The position numbers and the translations under genes are program-made. This document shows positions 1 through 8,569 of a stretch of 64,000 nt of DNA, in pieces. Position 1 is the stretch's first letter. Every line of letters starts with the position of its first letter. The notes beneath the pieces were generated by a model, which saw only the letters and a program-made list of their open reading frames with translations, ran no database searches and was not told the DNA's origin. Source of the DNA: JAPPLG01 sp965199935 (GTDB taxonomy: Bacteria > Bdellovibrionota > Bdellovibrionia > Bdellovibrionales > UBA1609); contig CBDATD010000001.1 in assembly GCA_965199935.1 (NCBI GenBank), positions 310,001 through 374,000 of the forward strand, in the 5' to 3' direction.

Positions 1-119
1 ATAGATAAAACCCTGTACAACACATTTTGCCGCCTGTTTGTAAAAAAACTATATCTTCTTTTCTTTGATTTCTTAAATAAATTCAAGTACAACACAAGGT
101 CTATTTAGGGGTTTTGTAT

Positions 120-1730
120 ATGAAGCGCTTCATTTTGACTCTATTATTGTGGACCTGCTTTGCCTGGGGTTATATCAACCCTCTCTTGGAAATGAAAGAC
201 AAAGAGGAGGAGCCTTCTGTGAAGCAGATTCAGAAGTGGATTGATGAAGGAGCTAATGTGAGTGAACAGGACAGCAGCGGCCTTTCTCCCGTAATTATTT
301 CAGCTCAAAAAAAATGGTATGACGCCATCCGAATACTCATGGACAACAAAGCTCCTATAAATGCTGTCGATAAAAACGGCAACACAGCTTTACATCACAC
401 AGCTTACAACAATGACCTCAACACAGCCCGAGTGATTTTGACTCATCAGGAGCTGGCTCACCAGGGAGAACGCTCTCTTAAGGAACGGATTGTAGAAAAT
501 ATTTCTAAAAGATTTGAGCCGGATTATGCTAAAGTCAATATCTACAATAAGGAGCATAAAACCCCTTTTATGATAGCTGTGCAAAAAGGCTTTCTAAAGT
601 ACGCTCAACTGCTCAAGTCTTACAACGCAAATATAGAAGCCCATGATTCAAAGGGGCGGACATCATTATTTTATGCTGTTAAAAATAAAGATTTGGACAT
701 GGTTCAATATCTTATCCATCAAAAAGCTAATACGAAAGCTAAAGATGAAAATAATGATACGGTCGTTCACTTGGCTGTTCAACTTAAATTATATTCTATC
801 GTTGATGCTTTAGCTGTAGAAGGACACTCTCCCCTTAACGAACCCAGTCTGGAACATCTCCCCCCTCTCTACACAGCCATCGCAGAGCTAGATGTACAAA
901 TGATCCAAATTCTACTGACAGCAGGCGCTGATGTGAACTATACGCATATTATAGAGAATCACAGAATGTCCCCTTTAGCTTTTCTTTTTATTCTGCCGGA
1001 TGCGGCTGAAGATAAGATATTAGAAATTTCACAGCTTCTTATCAAAAACAATGCCGGCGTCAATACAACAGCTCACTCTCCAGAAAAAGAAAACACCTTG
1101 CTTCATACAGCTATAGATAAAAATTACGAAAAACTGGTAAACTTACTGCTCAACAACGTTAAAACCAAACTTGATGCATTCAACGCCGAAGGACGCTCTC
1201 CTCTGCTTCTGGCGATTGAACGAAACAAACCGCACATAGCTCAAAAACTCCTTTCTGCAGGAGCAGATCCAAATCAAAAACCATCCAGCCATTTTCAATT
1301 TCACCCGCTGAATTCTGCTGTGCGTTTAGGCCGGCCGGAAATAGTTGATATATTACTCACAGCAAAAGCCGCTATAGAGGCAAGAGATGCAAACGGCGAC
1401 ACAGCCTTAAACAACGCATTTAATTCTTTAACAGCAAACAACACCACTGCTCAAATAGTCCAAACACTTCTTTTCTTTGGAGCAGATCCTAATACTCAAA
1501 ATAACGAGCAAGTGACTCCTTCGATGAAAGCCGTTTTGGAAAATAATTTTCAGGCTTTGGAATATTTAGCAAAAGGAGGCGCCGACTTCACAGCAACAGA
1601 TCAAATAGGAAGAACAGTGTACGACCATCTGAAATGGATAAAAGGATTTTTCTCTGATAAAGACACTTCTAAAATTGAGAAAATTTTATCTGACCGCCAA
1701 TGCAAAAACAGCTTCGACAGACCGGCTTAA
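120..1730 (+). CDS. Secreted ankyrin-repeat protein
   Basis: The protein has about 536 residues. A short basic N-terminus (MKRF) and a hydrophobic stretch to about residue 17 form a signal peptide, so it should act in the periplasm or outside the cell. The rest is a chain of roughly a dozen ankyrin repeats, seen as recurring G-x-TALHxA, LLxxGADxN and NxxDxxGxTAL patterns. Ankyrin arrays bind other proteins; no enzymatic domain is visible. I chose ATG 120 over the in-frame TTG at 114 because AGGGG lies about 8 nt upstream. The gene stands alone. A second exported ankyrin protein lies at 16044. The binding partner cannot be told from the sequence. Confidence 0.9.
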   Translation: MKRFILTLLLWTCFAWGYINPLLEMKDKEEEPSVKQIQKWIDEGANVSEQDSSGLSPVIISAQKKWYDAIRILMDNKAPINAVDKNGNTALHHTAYNNDLNTARVILTHQELAHQGERSLKERIVENISKRFEPDYAKVNIYNKEHKTPFMIAVQKGFLKYAQLLKSYNANIEAHDSKGRTSLFYAVKNKDLDMVQYLIHQKANTKAKDENNDTVVHLAVQLKLYSIVDALAVEGHSPLNEPSLEHLPPLYTAIAELDVQMIQILLTAGADVNYTHIIENHRMSPLAFLFILPDAAEDKILEISQLLIKNNAGVNTTAHSPEKENTLLHTAIDKNYEKLVNLLLNNVKTKLDAFNAEGRSPLLLAIERNKPHIAQKLLSAGADPNQKPSSHFQFHPLNSAVRLGRPEIVDILLTAKAAIEARDANGDTALNNAFNSLTANNTTAQIVQTLLFFGADPNTQNNEQVTPSMKAVLENNFQALEYLAKGGADFTATDQIGRTVYDHLKWIKGFFSDKDTSKIEKILSDRQCKNSFDRPA

Positions 1731-2134
1731 GACATCCTTGTCCGTTCTCTTACAGCCATCCTGATTTTAAATAAGAGCCGCCGGTATTTTTCACATCCAT
1801 TTAAAAAATTAAACTGACCATGAACACTTTTACTTTTTTTGTAAAGAAATATTATTTTTTTGAAAGCGAGCATTATTTATTAAGCTGACTGTTACAAAAG
1901 ATACTGCACAGTTCTGTCACAAAAGTGAAAAATATATTGCACAGTTCTGTCACACATAGGAAAAATCTCTATTGCTAAGATAATGTGTGTGATAGAAAAG
2001 TGTGGATTATGCAAATTGGCTTTGGTATTTCCACAAGAAGAATACTATACTGCATGGTTCTGTCACACACAGGAAAAATTGTGCGGGTCATGCTAAGACT
2101 GTATTAAACAAAGTCATAAAAAAAAGAGGTAGTA
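1731..2134. other. Intergenic region with repeats
   Basis: This 404-nt gap contains no convincing gene. Its right half carries three related direct repeats centred on TTCTGTCACA, described separately. The left part is AT-rich with long T and A runs and shows no terminator-like hairpin that I can defend. An AAAGAGG ribosome-binding site for the next gene sits just before 2135. Confidence 0.6.
1902..2098 (+). repeat. Three imperfect direct repeats
   Basis: Copies lie at 1902-1933, 1935-1980 and 2048-2098. All share a core TGCACAGTTCTGTCACA (third copy TGCATGGTTCTGTCACA). Copies 2 and 3 extend it with CACAYAGGAAAAAT and, further on, TGCTAAGA. The block ends 36 nt before the NamZ-like gene. It could be a cluster of regulator-binding sites or the decayed remains of a mobile element; the sequence alone does not decide. 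Confidence 0.7.
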
Positions 2135-3310
2135 ATGCAAACCGGTTTCGACTGCTTTATGCAAAATAAAAATTTATGGAAGGCATTAGAAGGCAAGCGT
2201 CTCGCTTACCTCGGCAACTGCGCCTCTGTTTCATCTACGCTCCATCACACCTTTTGTACATTAAGGCAAAGCGCCAATCTTAATTTTGTTTGCTTATTCA
2301 GCCCTCAACATGGTTGGGACAGTGTGGAACAGGCAAACATGATTCCCAGTTCCGACACCGTTTTACAAAACATTCCTGTATTCAGTCTTTATAAACATGA
2401 AACCAGAAAAATGACATCTTCTCAATTGAACAAATTTGATGTACTGCTCATAGATCTTCAGGACGCGGGCTGCCGTGTTTACACTTTTGTAGCTACAGTG
2501 CTTTATGCTTTGAAAGCTTGCGCTGAACACGGCAAGGAAGTATGGATTTTTGACCGCCCTAACCCTGTGGGCCGCATTGTTGAAGGCTCCGTATTAAAAA
2601 ATGATTTTCAAAGCATTGTAGGGGCCTGGAATCTGCCCATGCGTTATGGACTGACTTTGGGAGAATTATCTCGAATGTATGCACAGATGGAAAACCTAAA
2701 CCTTGAACTTCAAGTTATAAAAATGAAGGATTACAAAATAAATCATTTTGGATGGCCTGCTGATCTTACATGGATTGCGCCAAGTCCAAACATGACAGAC
2801 ATTGAATGCGCTCAGTGTTACATCGGCACTGTTCTACTGGAGGGGACAAACATTTCTGAAGGACGCGGCACCACATCTCCTTTAAAAGTTTTTGGTTTTC
2901 CGGATATGAAAACTTTGGAAATTATGAAAACCATGACTGCTTTTCAGAAGGGCGGGCTTAAAGGATGTGTGTTAAGACCTTGTTCTTTCAAGCCTGTTTT
3001 TGACAAATTTGAGGGCCGTGTTTGCTCAGGGATTCAAATTCATGTAAAAGACCCGTCTTTGTTTCGTCCGTATCGTTTGGTGAGTTTGTTTTTAAAGTCT
3101 GTCAAGAAAGTACATCCGGATTTTGATTGGATTTTACCTCCGCCTTACGAGTATGAATACGAGAAACAGCCTATTGATATTTTATCCGGAGACTCTTTTT
3201 TAAGAGAGTGGATTGAAAACATATCTTCTGTTCCTGAAGATTTAGAGAAGAAACTATCCGCTGATGAACAAAAATGGATCGAAATTTCACGGCCTTATCT
3301 GCTTTATTGA
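2135..3310 (+). CDS. namZ: NamZ-like exo-beta-N-acetylmuramidase (DUF1343)
   Basis: This 391-residue protein matches the DUF1343/YbbC family, whose characterised member NamZ removes terminal MurNAc from peptidoglycan fragments. Family features visible are FSPQHGW near residue 57, LLIDLQDAGCRVYTF near 110, FDRPNPVG near 145, an EGTNISEGRGTT stretch near 240, and the C-terminal PPPYEYE region. Family length is normal. No signal peptide is seen, which suggests a cytoplasmic role in cell-wall recycling, whereas the studied Bacillus enzyme is secreted. A good SD (AAAGAGG) precedes ATG 2135. The upstream repeats may hold its promoter or operators. Confidence 0.88.
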   Translation: MQTGFDCFMQNKNLWKALEGKRLAYLGNCASVSSTLHHTFCTLRQSANLNFVCLFSPQHGWDSVEQANMIPSSDTVLQNIPVFSLYKHETRKMTSSQLNKFDVLLIDLQDAGCRVYTFVATVLYALKACAEHGKEVWIFDRPNPVGRIVEGSVLKNDFQSIVGAWNLPMRYGLTLGELSRMYAQMENLNLELQVIKMKDYKINHFGWPADLTWIAPSPNMTDIECAQCYIGTVLLEGTNISEGRGTTSPLKVFGFPDMKTLEIMKTMTAFQKGGLKGCVLRPCSFKPVFDKFEGRVCSGIQIHVKDPSLFRPYRLVSLFLKSVKKVHPDFDWILPPPYEYEYEKQPIDILSGDSFLREWIENISSVPEDLEKKLSADEQKWIEISRPYLLY

Positions 3311-3380
3311 ACAAGGCCCCGGAAAAACCAGCCCCCTTGCATACTTGCATGGGAGCAGTTCTCATACGGTCAAACACCTT

Positions 3381-3953
3381 CTATTTTTTGATAGAAGACT
3401 CTAAAACGGCTTCAAAGGATTGGCAGTTTGCTGACGTGTTTTTTTCTGACCGATACAAAACGTATTTATCTATAATCCCCCCCTCATCCTTAATCTCGTA
3501 ACTGTTGCTTCCCAAAAAATCACCGCACGAAGACAATTCCTCATCAGAATAATAAGGGCGGTCTCTATGACCTTCTTCTTTGTCTTCCTCAAGAATAGAA
3601 CCACACACCACATTGTAAACATCACCTGTGTTGTCCTGAAGAAGACCAGGACCTCCAACTCCAAATTTTATATTTTTAATAAACTGAAACTGCGCCGCTG
3701 AAAATTTAAAACATGAACCTGGATCTATTTCAAACCTTGAGACCGCCTTTCCATTATTCGGATTTCTATAAGAAATCAGAACATCCTCATCATTGTCAGC
3801 CTGATGGGTAATGGTAAACTCCGGCTCCGGTGCCGGTTTGGGCTGCTCCTCTACAGCCGTCTGATCCGCATTTTCTACATCTCCATCTCTTCCGCCTTTT
3901 CCACAGCTCACACAAATCAAACTAAAAAAAACAACCAAAAATAATAATTTCAT
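3381..3953 (-). CDS. Small lipoprotein, unknown function
   Basis: The predicted lipoprotein has 190 residues. The signal runs MKLLFLVVFFSLICVSC, with a lipobox ending at Cys17, followed by a Gly/Asp/Glu/Pro-rich linker. The mature domain is acidic with several cysteines and no family I recognise. I chose ATG 3953 rather than an upstream in-frame start because GAGGAAGG lies 4-9 nt before it and the signal peptide starts there. It is convergent with the namZ-like gene. Confidence 0.75.
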   Translation of the reverse strand: MKLLFLVVFFSLICVSCGKGGRDGDVENADQTAVEEQPKPAPEPEFTITHQADNDEDVLISYRNPNNGKAVSRFEIDPGSCFKFSAAQFQFIKNIKFGVGGPGLLQDNTGDVYNVVCGSILEEDKEEGHRDRPYYSDEELSSCGDFLGSNSYEIKDEGGIIDKYVLYRSEKNTSANCQSFEAVLESSIKK

Positions 3954-4155
3954 CAAGCCTTCCTCGTCTAATGGGCAGAGCAACGGAGCCTCCACCGCGC
4001 ATTCTGATTGTATGCGTCCACCAGACGCCTTTCAACTCCTCTCATACAAAAGTCCATGTGAATAGAGAAAACTCATCACATTTGTACAGAAGAATTTATT
4101 TCTAGACTGGCTTTCTCTGAGTTTGTGTCATTCAATGTCAAAAAAGGAAACTTGT

Positions 4156-5289
4156 ATGAAGTTTTTGTGTTGCTGTTTGTTATTGCTTGGAACAACCGCA
4201 TGCTCTAATTTTCCTAAAAAAAGAACGGAACCCAGTCAACGCGAACCTCTTAAACTTAAAATCATCAATTACAATTTGTGGTTCGGCTTAGGCGAAGGGT
4301 TTTTCAAAAGGAAAGAATTAGAGCCAACACAACATAGACAAGATCGTTTCCAACATCAGTTAGACCTTTTGCGGTCAGCACAACCGGATATTCTTTTCAT
4401 TCAGGAGGTCAACCCTGTAGCCTCTCAAACTCAAACAATAGCTCAACACTTGAATATGGATTATGTTTTTCAAAAAACGAACTGCGGTGTTTCTTTTCTG
4501 AATTTTGGCATTCCTGCAAATTTAGATATGGGTATTTCTATTTTAGTGCGTCCGCCTTTGCAGATAGACAAAATATTGGGGCTAAAGCTCAGCGGCCCTA
4601 TCGGCTCATGTCATGATTTAATTTCTTTTCAATATGGTGAATTTAGATACGCTCTTTATGCGCTTGCGCATCACCCCGAATATGGATCTTTTTTACTCGC
4701 CAACACCCACTTCCACCACGGACCTGAGTGGAGTTCTAAAGTCCGTACACAAATTGATGAATGGACTGGAAGCGGGGTTCTCACGCAAAGTCAAAAAATA
4801 AAGTTAGAGGAAAGCATTGAAGAATCTAATCAAAGAAGACAGAAGGAGCTGACAAATCTTATGGAGCAAATAACAGATCTTCAATATCATTACAATAACC
4901 TGCCTTTGCTCCTCGCCGGCGACTTCAACTCGACCGTGGATTCTCCCGTTTACAAAAGTATTATAGAATATTATAATTTCCAAGACAGCGCCGGCAGTTA
5001 TTCACATACACCCTACACATGGAACCCTCCGGAAAATCAAACAAACCACCAATATACAGAGGAAATGGGTGTTTCTGTGCCTGTTTTTGGAAATGCGGAA
5101 ATAGAAGACTTCTTCAAGGAGTACGACCGCCGCCGCAGGCGTATTGATTACATATTTGTTAATGACGATGTGGAGATTCTAAACCACTCTCTTTTTGCAG
5201 ATGAACCCAACAGCAGAGGAACCATTGGCTCAGATCATTTTGGAGTGGAAGTTCTTCTCAATGTAAATGGCAGGACATCAAGTCTATGA
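4156..5289 (+). CDS. Endonuclease/exonuclease/phosphatase-family lipoprotein
   Basis: The mature part has the EEP (DNase I-like) fold signature: NYNLWFG near residue 40, FIQEV near 83, a THFHHG stretch near 185, GDFNS near 257, RRRIDYIFV near 335 and a final SDHFG. These supply the metal-binding Glu and the Asp/His catalytic residues. Members hydrolyse phosphodiester bonds in nucleic acids, phosphoinositides or sphingomyelin; the substrate here is unknown. The start at ATG 4156 is preceded by AAAGGAA and gives a lipoprotein-type signal ending in TTAC, so the enzyme is probably membrane-anchored on the outside. It ends against the convergent deaminase gene with a 6-nt overlap. Confidence 0.87.
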   Translation: MKFLCCCLLLLGTTACSNFPKKRTEPSQREPLKLKIINYNLWFGLGEGFFKRKELEPTQHRQDRFQHQLDLLRSAQPDILFIQEVNPVASQTQTIAQHLNMDYVFQKTNCGVSFLNFGIPANLDMGISILVRPPLQIDKILGLKLSGPIGSCHDLISFQYGEFRYALYALAHHPEYGSFLLANTHFHHGPEWSSKVRTQIDEWTGSGVLTQSQKIKLEESIEESNQRRQKELTNLMEQITDLQYHYNNLPLLLAGDFNSTVDSPVYKSIIEYYNFQDSAGSYSHTPYTWNPPENQTNHQYTEEMGVSVPVFGNAEIEDFFKEYDRRRRRIDYIFVNDDVEILNHSLFADEPNSRGTIGSDHFGVEVLLNVNGRTSSL

Positions 5290-6591
5290 TGATGTAAGAA
5301 CTTTTTGGATTTTTTGTTTTATGTTCTCTGCTTTGTGATAAATATCCTCAGCCGATACACCAACAATTTCGGAGTCTTCCATAAGGACACGCCCCCGGCA
5401 CATTACAAAATCCACTTCCTGTCCAGAGGCTGAGTACACAAGATGATTGAGAAGATCATGCTTGGGATAAAAATGCGGGTAATTCAAATTCAAAGCTATA
5501 ATATCCGCATAAAACCCCTCTTTAATCTGCCCCAAACAATGAGATAAACCCAAAACCTTCGCCCCCATGAAACTGGCCATAGAAAATATATCCTCAGCCC
5601 GAACCTCTTTGTCAGGATTGTTTAATTTCTGCAATTTTGCCGCAGTGTCCATCTCACCAAACAAATTAAGATTGTTGTTGCTGGCTGACCCATCTGTTCC
5701 CAATCCCACCGGAATTCCTTTTTTCAAAGCTCTTAAAATAGGCGCTGTACCGGAGCCTAATTTCATATTGCTTTCCGGATTGTAAGAAAGCGCAGTGCCC
5801 GTTTGAGCCATGAGATTCAAATCTTCTTCATTTAAGTGTACGCCATGGGCAAAAATGCAGTGCGGGCCTGCAGCACCTGCGCTTTGCAAATACTGCACCG
5901 GTCTTTGACCATATTTTTTCTGCAAATAGTCTATCTCCCATTTTGTTTCTGCTACATGAATGGAAAGAGGAAGATTTCTTTTTTCAGCCTCACGGGCTGA
6001 AAATTTTAAAATTTCTGAAGAACAGGTGTAGGGGGCATGACAGCCTATAGCAGGATAAATACTGTTCGAGTTTTTATATTTACAGCATATTATGTCCAGT
6101 TCTTTTTGAGAATCAGAAAAAGAATTCATCATATCCACTGCCAGCATTCCCCTTAAGCCGAAAGCAGACAGCACCTCTGCCATTATAGGAGTGTGAAAAT
6201 ACATATCACAAACTGTAGTGATGCCGTTTTGAATCAGCTCTAAAACAGCCAGCTCCGCTCCCACTCTGACAAACTCCGGGCTGATCATTTTTTTCTCCAA
6301 AGGAAAAATCACTTTGTTCAGCCAGTCTTGAAGAACAAAATGATCCCCCAGCCCTCGAAACAACACCATAGGCAGATGTGTGTGTGTATTAACCAGCCCA
6401 GGGCAAACGATATGGTTCTTAAGCCTTATCCGTTTTTTGGCAGATGAAAAAGGAGCAGGAGCAGGACCGGTAAAACAAATTTTGCCGTCTTTTACAGCAA
6501 TCACACGGCCTTCTTGAACTTCAGCTTTTCCATCTTGCATAGACAAAAGATACGCACACTCTATCAATGAATCCACTGGATCGTTCATCAC
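5284..6591 (-). CDS. mtaD: Amidohydrolase, MTA/SAH deaminase-type
   Basis: A 435-residue amidohydrolase of the MtaD/TrzA-AtzB group. Metal ligands are visible: NTHTHLPM near residue 69, HAPYT near 190, HVAET near 218, FAHGVHL near 252, and GTDGSASNNNLNL near 304. The last motif is typical of 5-methylthioadenosine/S-adenosylhomocysteine deaminases. It would deaminate MTA or SAH to the inosine derivatives in methionine or SAM salvage; related guanine-type deaminases cannot be excluded. An AGGAGG lies 7 nt before GTG 6591 and 10 nt before ATG 6588, so either codon may start it. Single gene. Confidence 0.87.
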   Translation of the reverse strand: MMNDPVDSLIECAYLLSMQDGKAEVQEGRVIAVKDGKICFTGPAPAPFSSAKKRIRLKNHIVCPGLVNTHTHLPMVLFRGLGDHFVLQDWLNKVIFPLEKKMISPEFVRVGAELAVLELIQNGITTVCDMYFHTPIMAEVLSAFGLRGMLAVDMMNSFSDSQKELDIICCKYKNSNSIYPAIGCHAPYTCSSEILKFSAREAEKRNLPLSIHVAETKWEIDYLQKKYGQRPVQYLQSAGAAGPHCIFAHGVHLNEEDLNLMAQTGTALSYNPESNMKLGSGTAPILRALKKGIPVGLGTDGSASNNNLNLFGEMDTAAKLQKLNNPDKEVRAEDIFSMASFMGAKVLGLSHCLGQIKEGFYADIIALNLNYPHFYPKHDLLNHLVYSASGQEVDFVMCRGRVLMEDSEIVGVSAEDIYHKAENIKQKIQKVLTSS

Positions 6592-6740
6592 GGCTTTGCC
6601 TCCTGTTATTCCAGAGTTTTACTCTCACGATTTTAAAAACACAACTCTAAACCCATATCTTTTACAGCCCTCCAACACTTGCTTTCATCCATCTGAATGA
6701 AGTGTGAAACCGCACACAAGTGATTTTAAAAAACATGACA

Positions 6741-7625
6741 TTAAAAAGAAATAGGAAAAAAGTTTTTGTTTAAACAAGAAGAAGGCAGAGGTTTTTCCCA
6801 TAAGCCGATCAAGACCCCTCCATTTCCGGCTCCCGTCGGCTTCACCGCCAAAGCCCCTAAATTTTTTAATTTTTCAATAGAAGGACGCAAAGACTCTAGA
6901 AGCCCCCAACTCTCAAAACAATCACAAGCTCCTTTGACTGCCTGAACCAAAAGATCTAAACCTCCATCAGGATCTTTTAAAGCTGTTATACTCTGATGCA
7001 CAGACTGCTCCATCTGCTTATAAACAAACCCAGCTTTTTCAGGAAGCCGTTCAAACATATCAGAAACTTTTTCCACACATTTTTTTGTAGAGGAAGACAC
7101 ACCGGTATTATATAAATAAATATTCGGACTCCAACTGGGCCGCAAAAACTCAAAGTTTTCAACCGACTTAAAGATTAAAGGCTGTTTATGATAAACAGCC
7201 TGAATATCCGAACCTGAGCTTTTTCCATGAAAAAAATTCTCCAACTTCCATGCAAAACCAACAACATCTTGAATATAACCCAGCTGAAAAAAAATATCCG
7301 ACAAAGACAGGCAAAAAGCCGCTGAACTGCCCAAGCCGCAGCCTAAAGGAATTTTTGAAGATAAATAAAAAATCCCTGTGGGTTTTCTTCCAACACGTTT
7401 AAAAGCTTTATTTACAGCAGATTCAAAATATTTGTTTTTTTCAGAGCTTGAAAACTCTCCTTCAAAATAAAAAGACAAAGATGAACTCATTTTGTATTGA
7501 ATTTCCAAACATAATTCTTTTAGGGGGAAGGACACAGCAGGCCCTCCTCGAACCAAGATATGCTCTCCTGCTAAAATCCATTTCCCGCACTGCCGGCTCA
7601 AAAAAATATTTTTATGATCATTCAC
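6741..7625 (-). CDS. mvk: Mevalonate kinase
   Basis: A GHMP kinase of about 294 residues. The N-terminal substrate-binding region reads GEHILVRGGPAVSF, the ATP-binding loop PLGCGLGSSAAFCLS, the catalytic Asp region GKSSGSDIQAV, and the C-terminal glycine motif KPTGAGNGG. The GEHxxVxGxPA signature favours mevalonate kinase over other GHMP kinases. It phosphorylates mevalonate to 5-phosphomevalonate. It is the last gene of the rpmI-rplT-isoprenoid operon. The start I prefer is GTG 7625, which forms a GTGA overlap with the previous stop and has AGGGG about 8 nt upstream. Confidence 0.85.
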   Translation of the reverse strand: MNDHKNIFLSRQCGKWILAGEHILVRGGPAVSFPLKELCLEIQYKMSSSLSFYFEGEFSSSEKNKYFESAVNKAFKRVGRKPTGIFYLSSKIPLGCGLGSSAAFCLSLSDIFFQLGYIQDVVGFAWKLENFFHGKSSGSDIQAVYHKQPLIFKSVENFEFLRPSWSPNIYLYNTGVSSSTKKCVEKVSDMFERLPEKAGFVYKQMEQSVHQSITALKDPDGGLDLLVQAVKGACDCFESWGLLESLRPSIEKLKNLGALAVKPTGAGNGGVLIGLWEKPLPSSCLNKNFFPISF

Positions 7626-8569
7626 GCACACACCCCTTGATCTAAATCCTCCAAACCGGCGGCCATTTTATAGCCATTCAAAAAATCCAAGGGCTTGTCT
7701 TTCTTAAAGAACACGGCAATCACCTCAGCCCCCATAGCGCCACAGCCCTTCGCCGCCAACACCTCTGGACAAGATTTTAACTCTTGAATTATTTTTTTTG
7801 TCTCAGGATGCGACAGGCCCTCATTTTCTAATGCCTTTTGATAATCCTGAATGGACCGAATAAACGGCCCTTCAGAGGAAGACCGCACAGCTTCTAATGC
7901 AATGAGAGAAATTTCTTTAAGAGAGGAAAATTTTTTTTTCTTTAAATTTTCCAAATGCTTCCACGTTTTCAACTTTTCTCCTGTATGAATCAAAGCAAAG
8001 CTCAAATCTTTAAAAGGCCAGTTGATAGATTCAATACAAGAGGGTTTTGCAAAAATGCAGACTTTCCCCATCCATTGGGAAACTAAGTCTGCTCCACTTG
8101 GAGTGTATGGACTTTCGCAAAAACGAAGCGTCGGCCCGGCAAATACTGCCTCTGAACAAGAAGGCTCATTGTCTTGGACAGACTCACAGATGGGTTTCTG
8201 CTTTCGCAGGAGCAACAAATATTTTTCCAAAATATCAAAACAAGAAATATCTTTTACGGACCGGCCCTTCAACAGAGCCTTTAGCAAATACACACAATTA
8301 AACTCCGCCCCCGACGAACCAAAACCCTTTTCAATGTCTTGAGAACATTGAATAGAGATAGAAGAAAAAATATCTTTGTTTTCCTCTACAAAAAGACCTG
8401 CTGGACTGTTTGGATGAAAAACCACATCGCTTTTTTCAACAGGATACTGAATATGAAATTCAAAGCGAGGGCGGGTGTTCACCAAAAGAGCCTCAGCTCC
8501 ATCCATCACCGCATACTCTCCTATTAAAAAAGTTTTGCTCGGAAACGAAATACAAGAAGGCAGTCTCAC
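7622..8569 (-). CDS. GHMP kinase, probable phosphomevalonate kinase
   Basis: A 315-residue GHMP-family enzyme. It shows SKTFLIGEYAVMDG at the N-terminus, an ATP loop GFGSSGAEFN, an SGADLVSQ motif carrying the likely catalytic Asp, and AAKGCGAMGAE at the C-terminus. GEYAVxxG plus SGADxV fits phosphomevalonate kinase. The NIAxxKYWGK-type motif of diphosphomevalonate decarboxylase is absent. The family assignment is solid, the exact substrate an inference from the operon. The start is taken as GTG 8569 because it overlaps the mvaA stop as GTGA. A copy of a dispersed palindromic element lies inside the gene, adding residues around LLRKQKPICES. Confidence 0.78.
   Translation of the reverse strand: MRLPSCISFPSKTFLIGEYAVMDGAEALLVNTRPRFEFHIQYPVEKSDVVFHPNSPAGLFVEENKDIFSSISIQCSQDIEKGFGSSGAEFNCVYLLKALLKGRSVKDISCFDILEKYLLLLRKQKPICESVQDNEPSCSEAVFAGPTLRFCESPYTPSGADLVSQWMGKVCIFAKPSCIESINWPFKDLSFALIHTGEKLKTWKHLENLKKKKFSSLKEISLIALEAVRSSSEGPFIRSIQDYQKALENEGLSHPETKKIIQELKSCPEVLAAKGCGAMGAEVIAVFFKKDKPLDFLNGYKMAAGLEDLDQGVCA
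8188..8212. repeat. Dispersed palindromic element, copy inside kinase gene
   Basis: The segment contains TTTCTGCTTTCGCAGGAG, part of a CTGCTTTCGCAG palindrome. Nearly the same sequence occurs at 27540-27564 inside the aroE domain and, in reverse orientation with the extended GAATCCAG end, at 43483-43503. It is read in frame in the phosphomevalonate kinase gene and does not break it. Confidence 0.65.

Noticed and set aside
1..108. Open plus-strand frame from the window edge ending in TAG near 108
   Set aside because: Thirty-five codons of Phe/Leu/Lys-rich AT-driven sequence with no domain; probably chance before the ankyrin gene.
8022..8342. 106-codon plus-strand frame inside the phosphomevalonate kinase gene
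   Set aside because: It lies fully antisense to a well-supported GHMP kinase and part of it is the dispersed palindrome.
7622..8569. Diphosphomevalonate decarboxylase
   Set aside because: The decarboxylase N-terminal KYWGK-type motif is absent, while GEYAVMDG and SGADLV fit a phosphomevalonate kinase.
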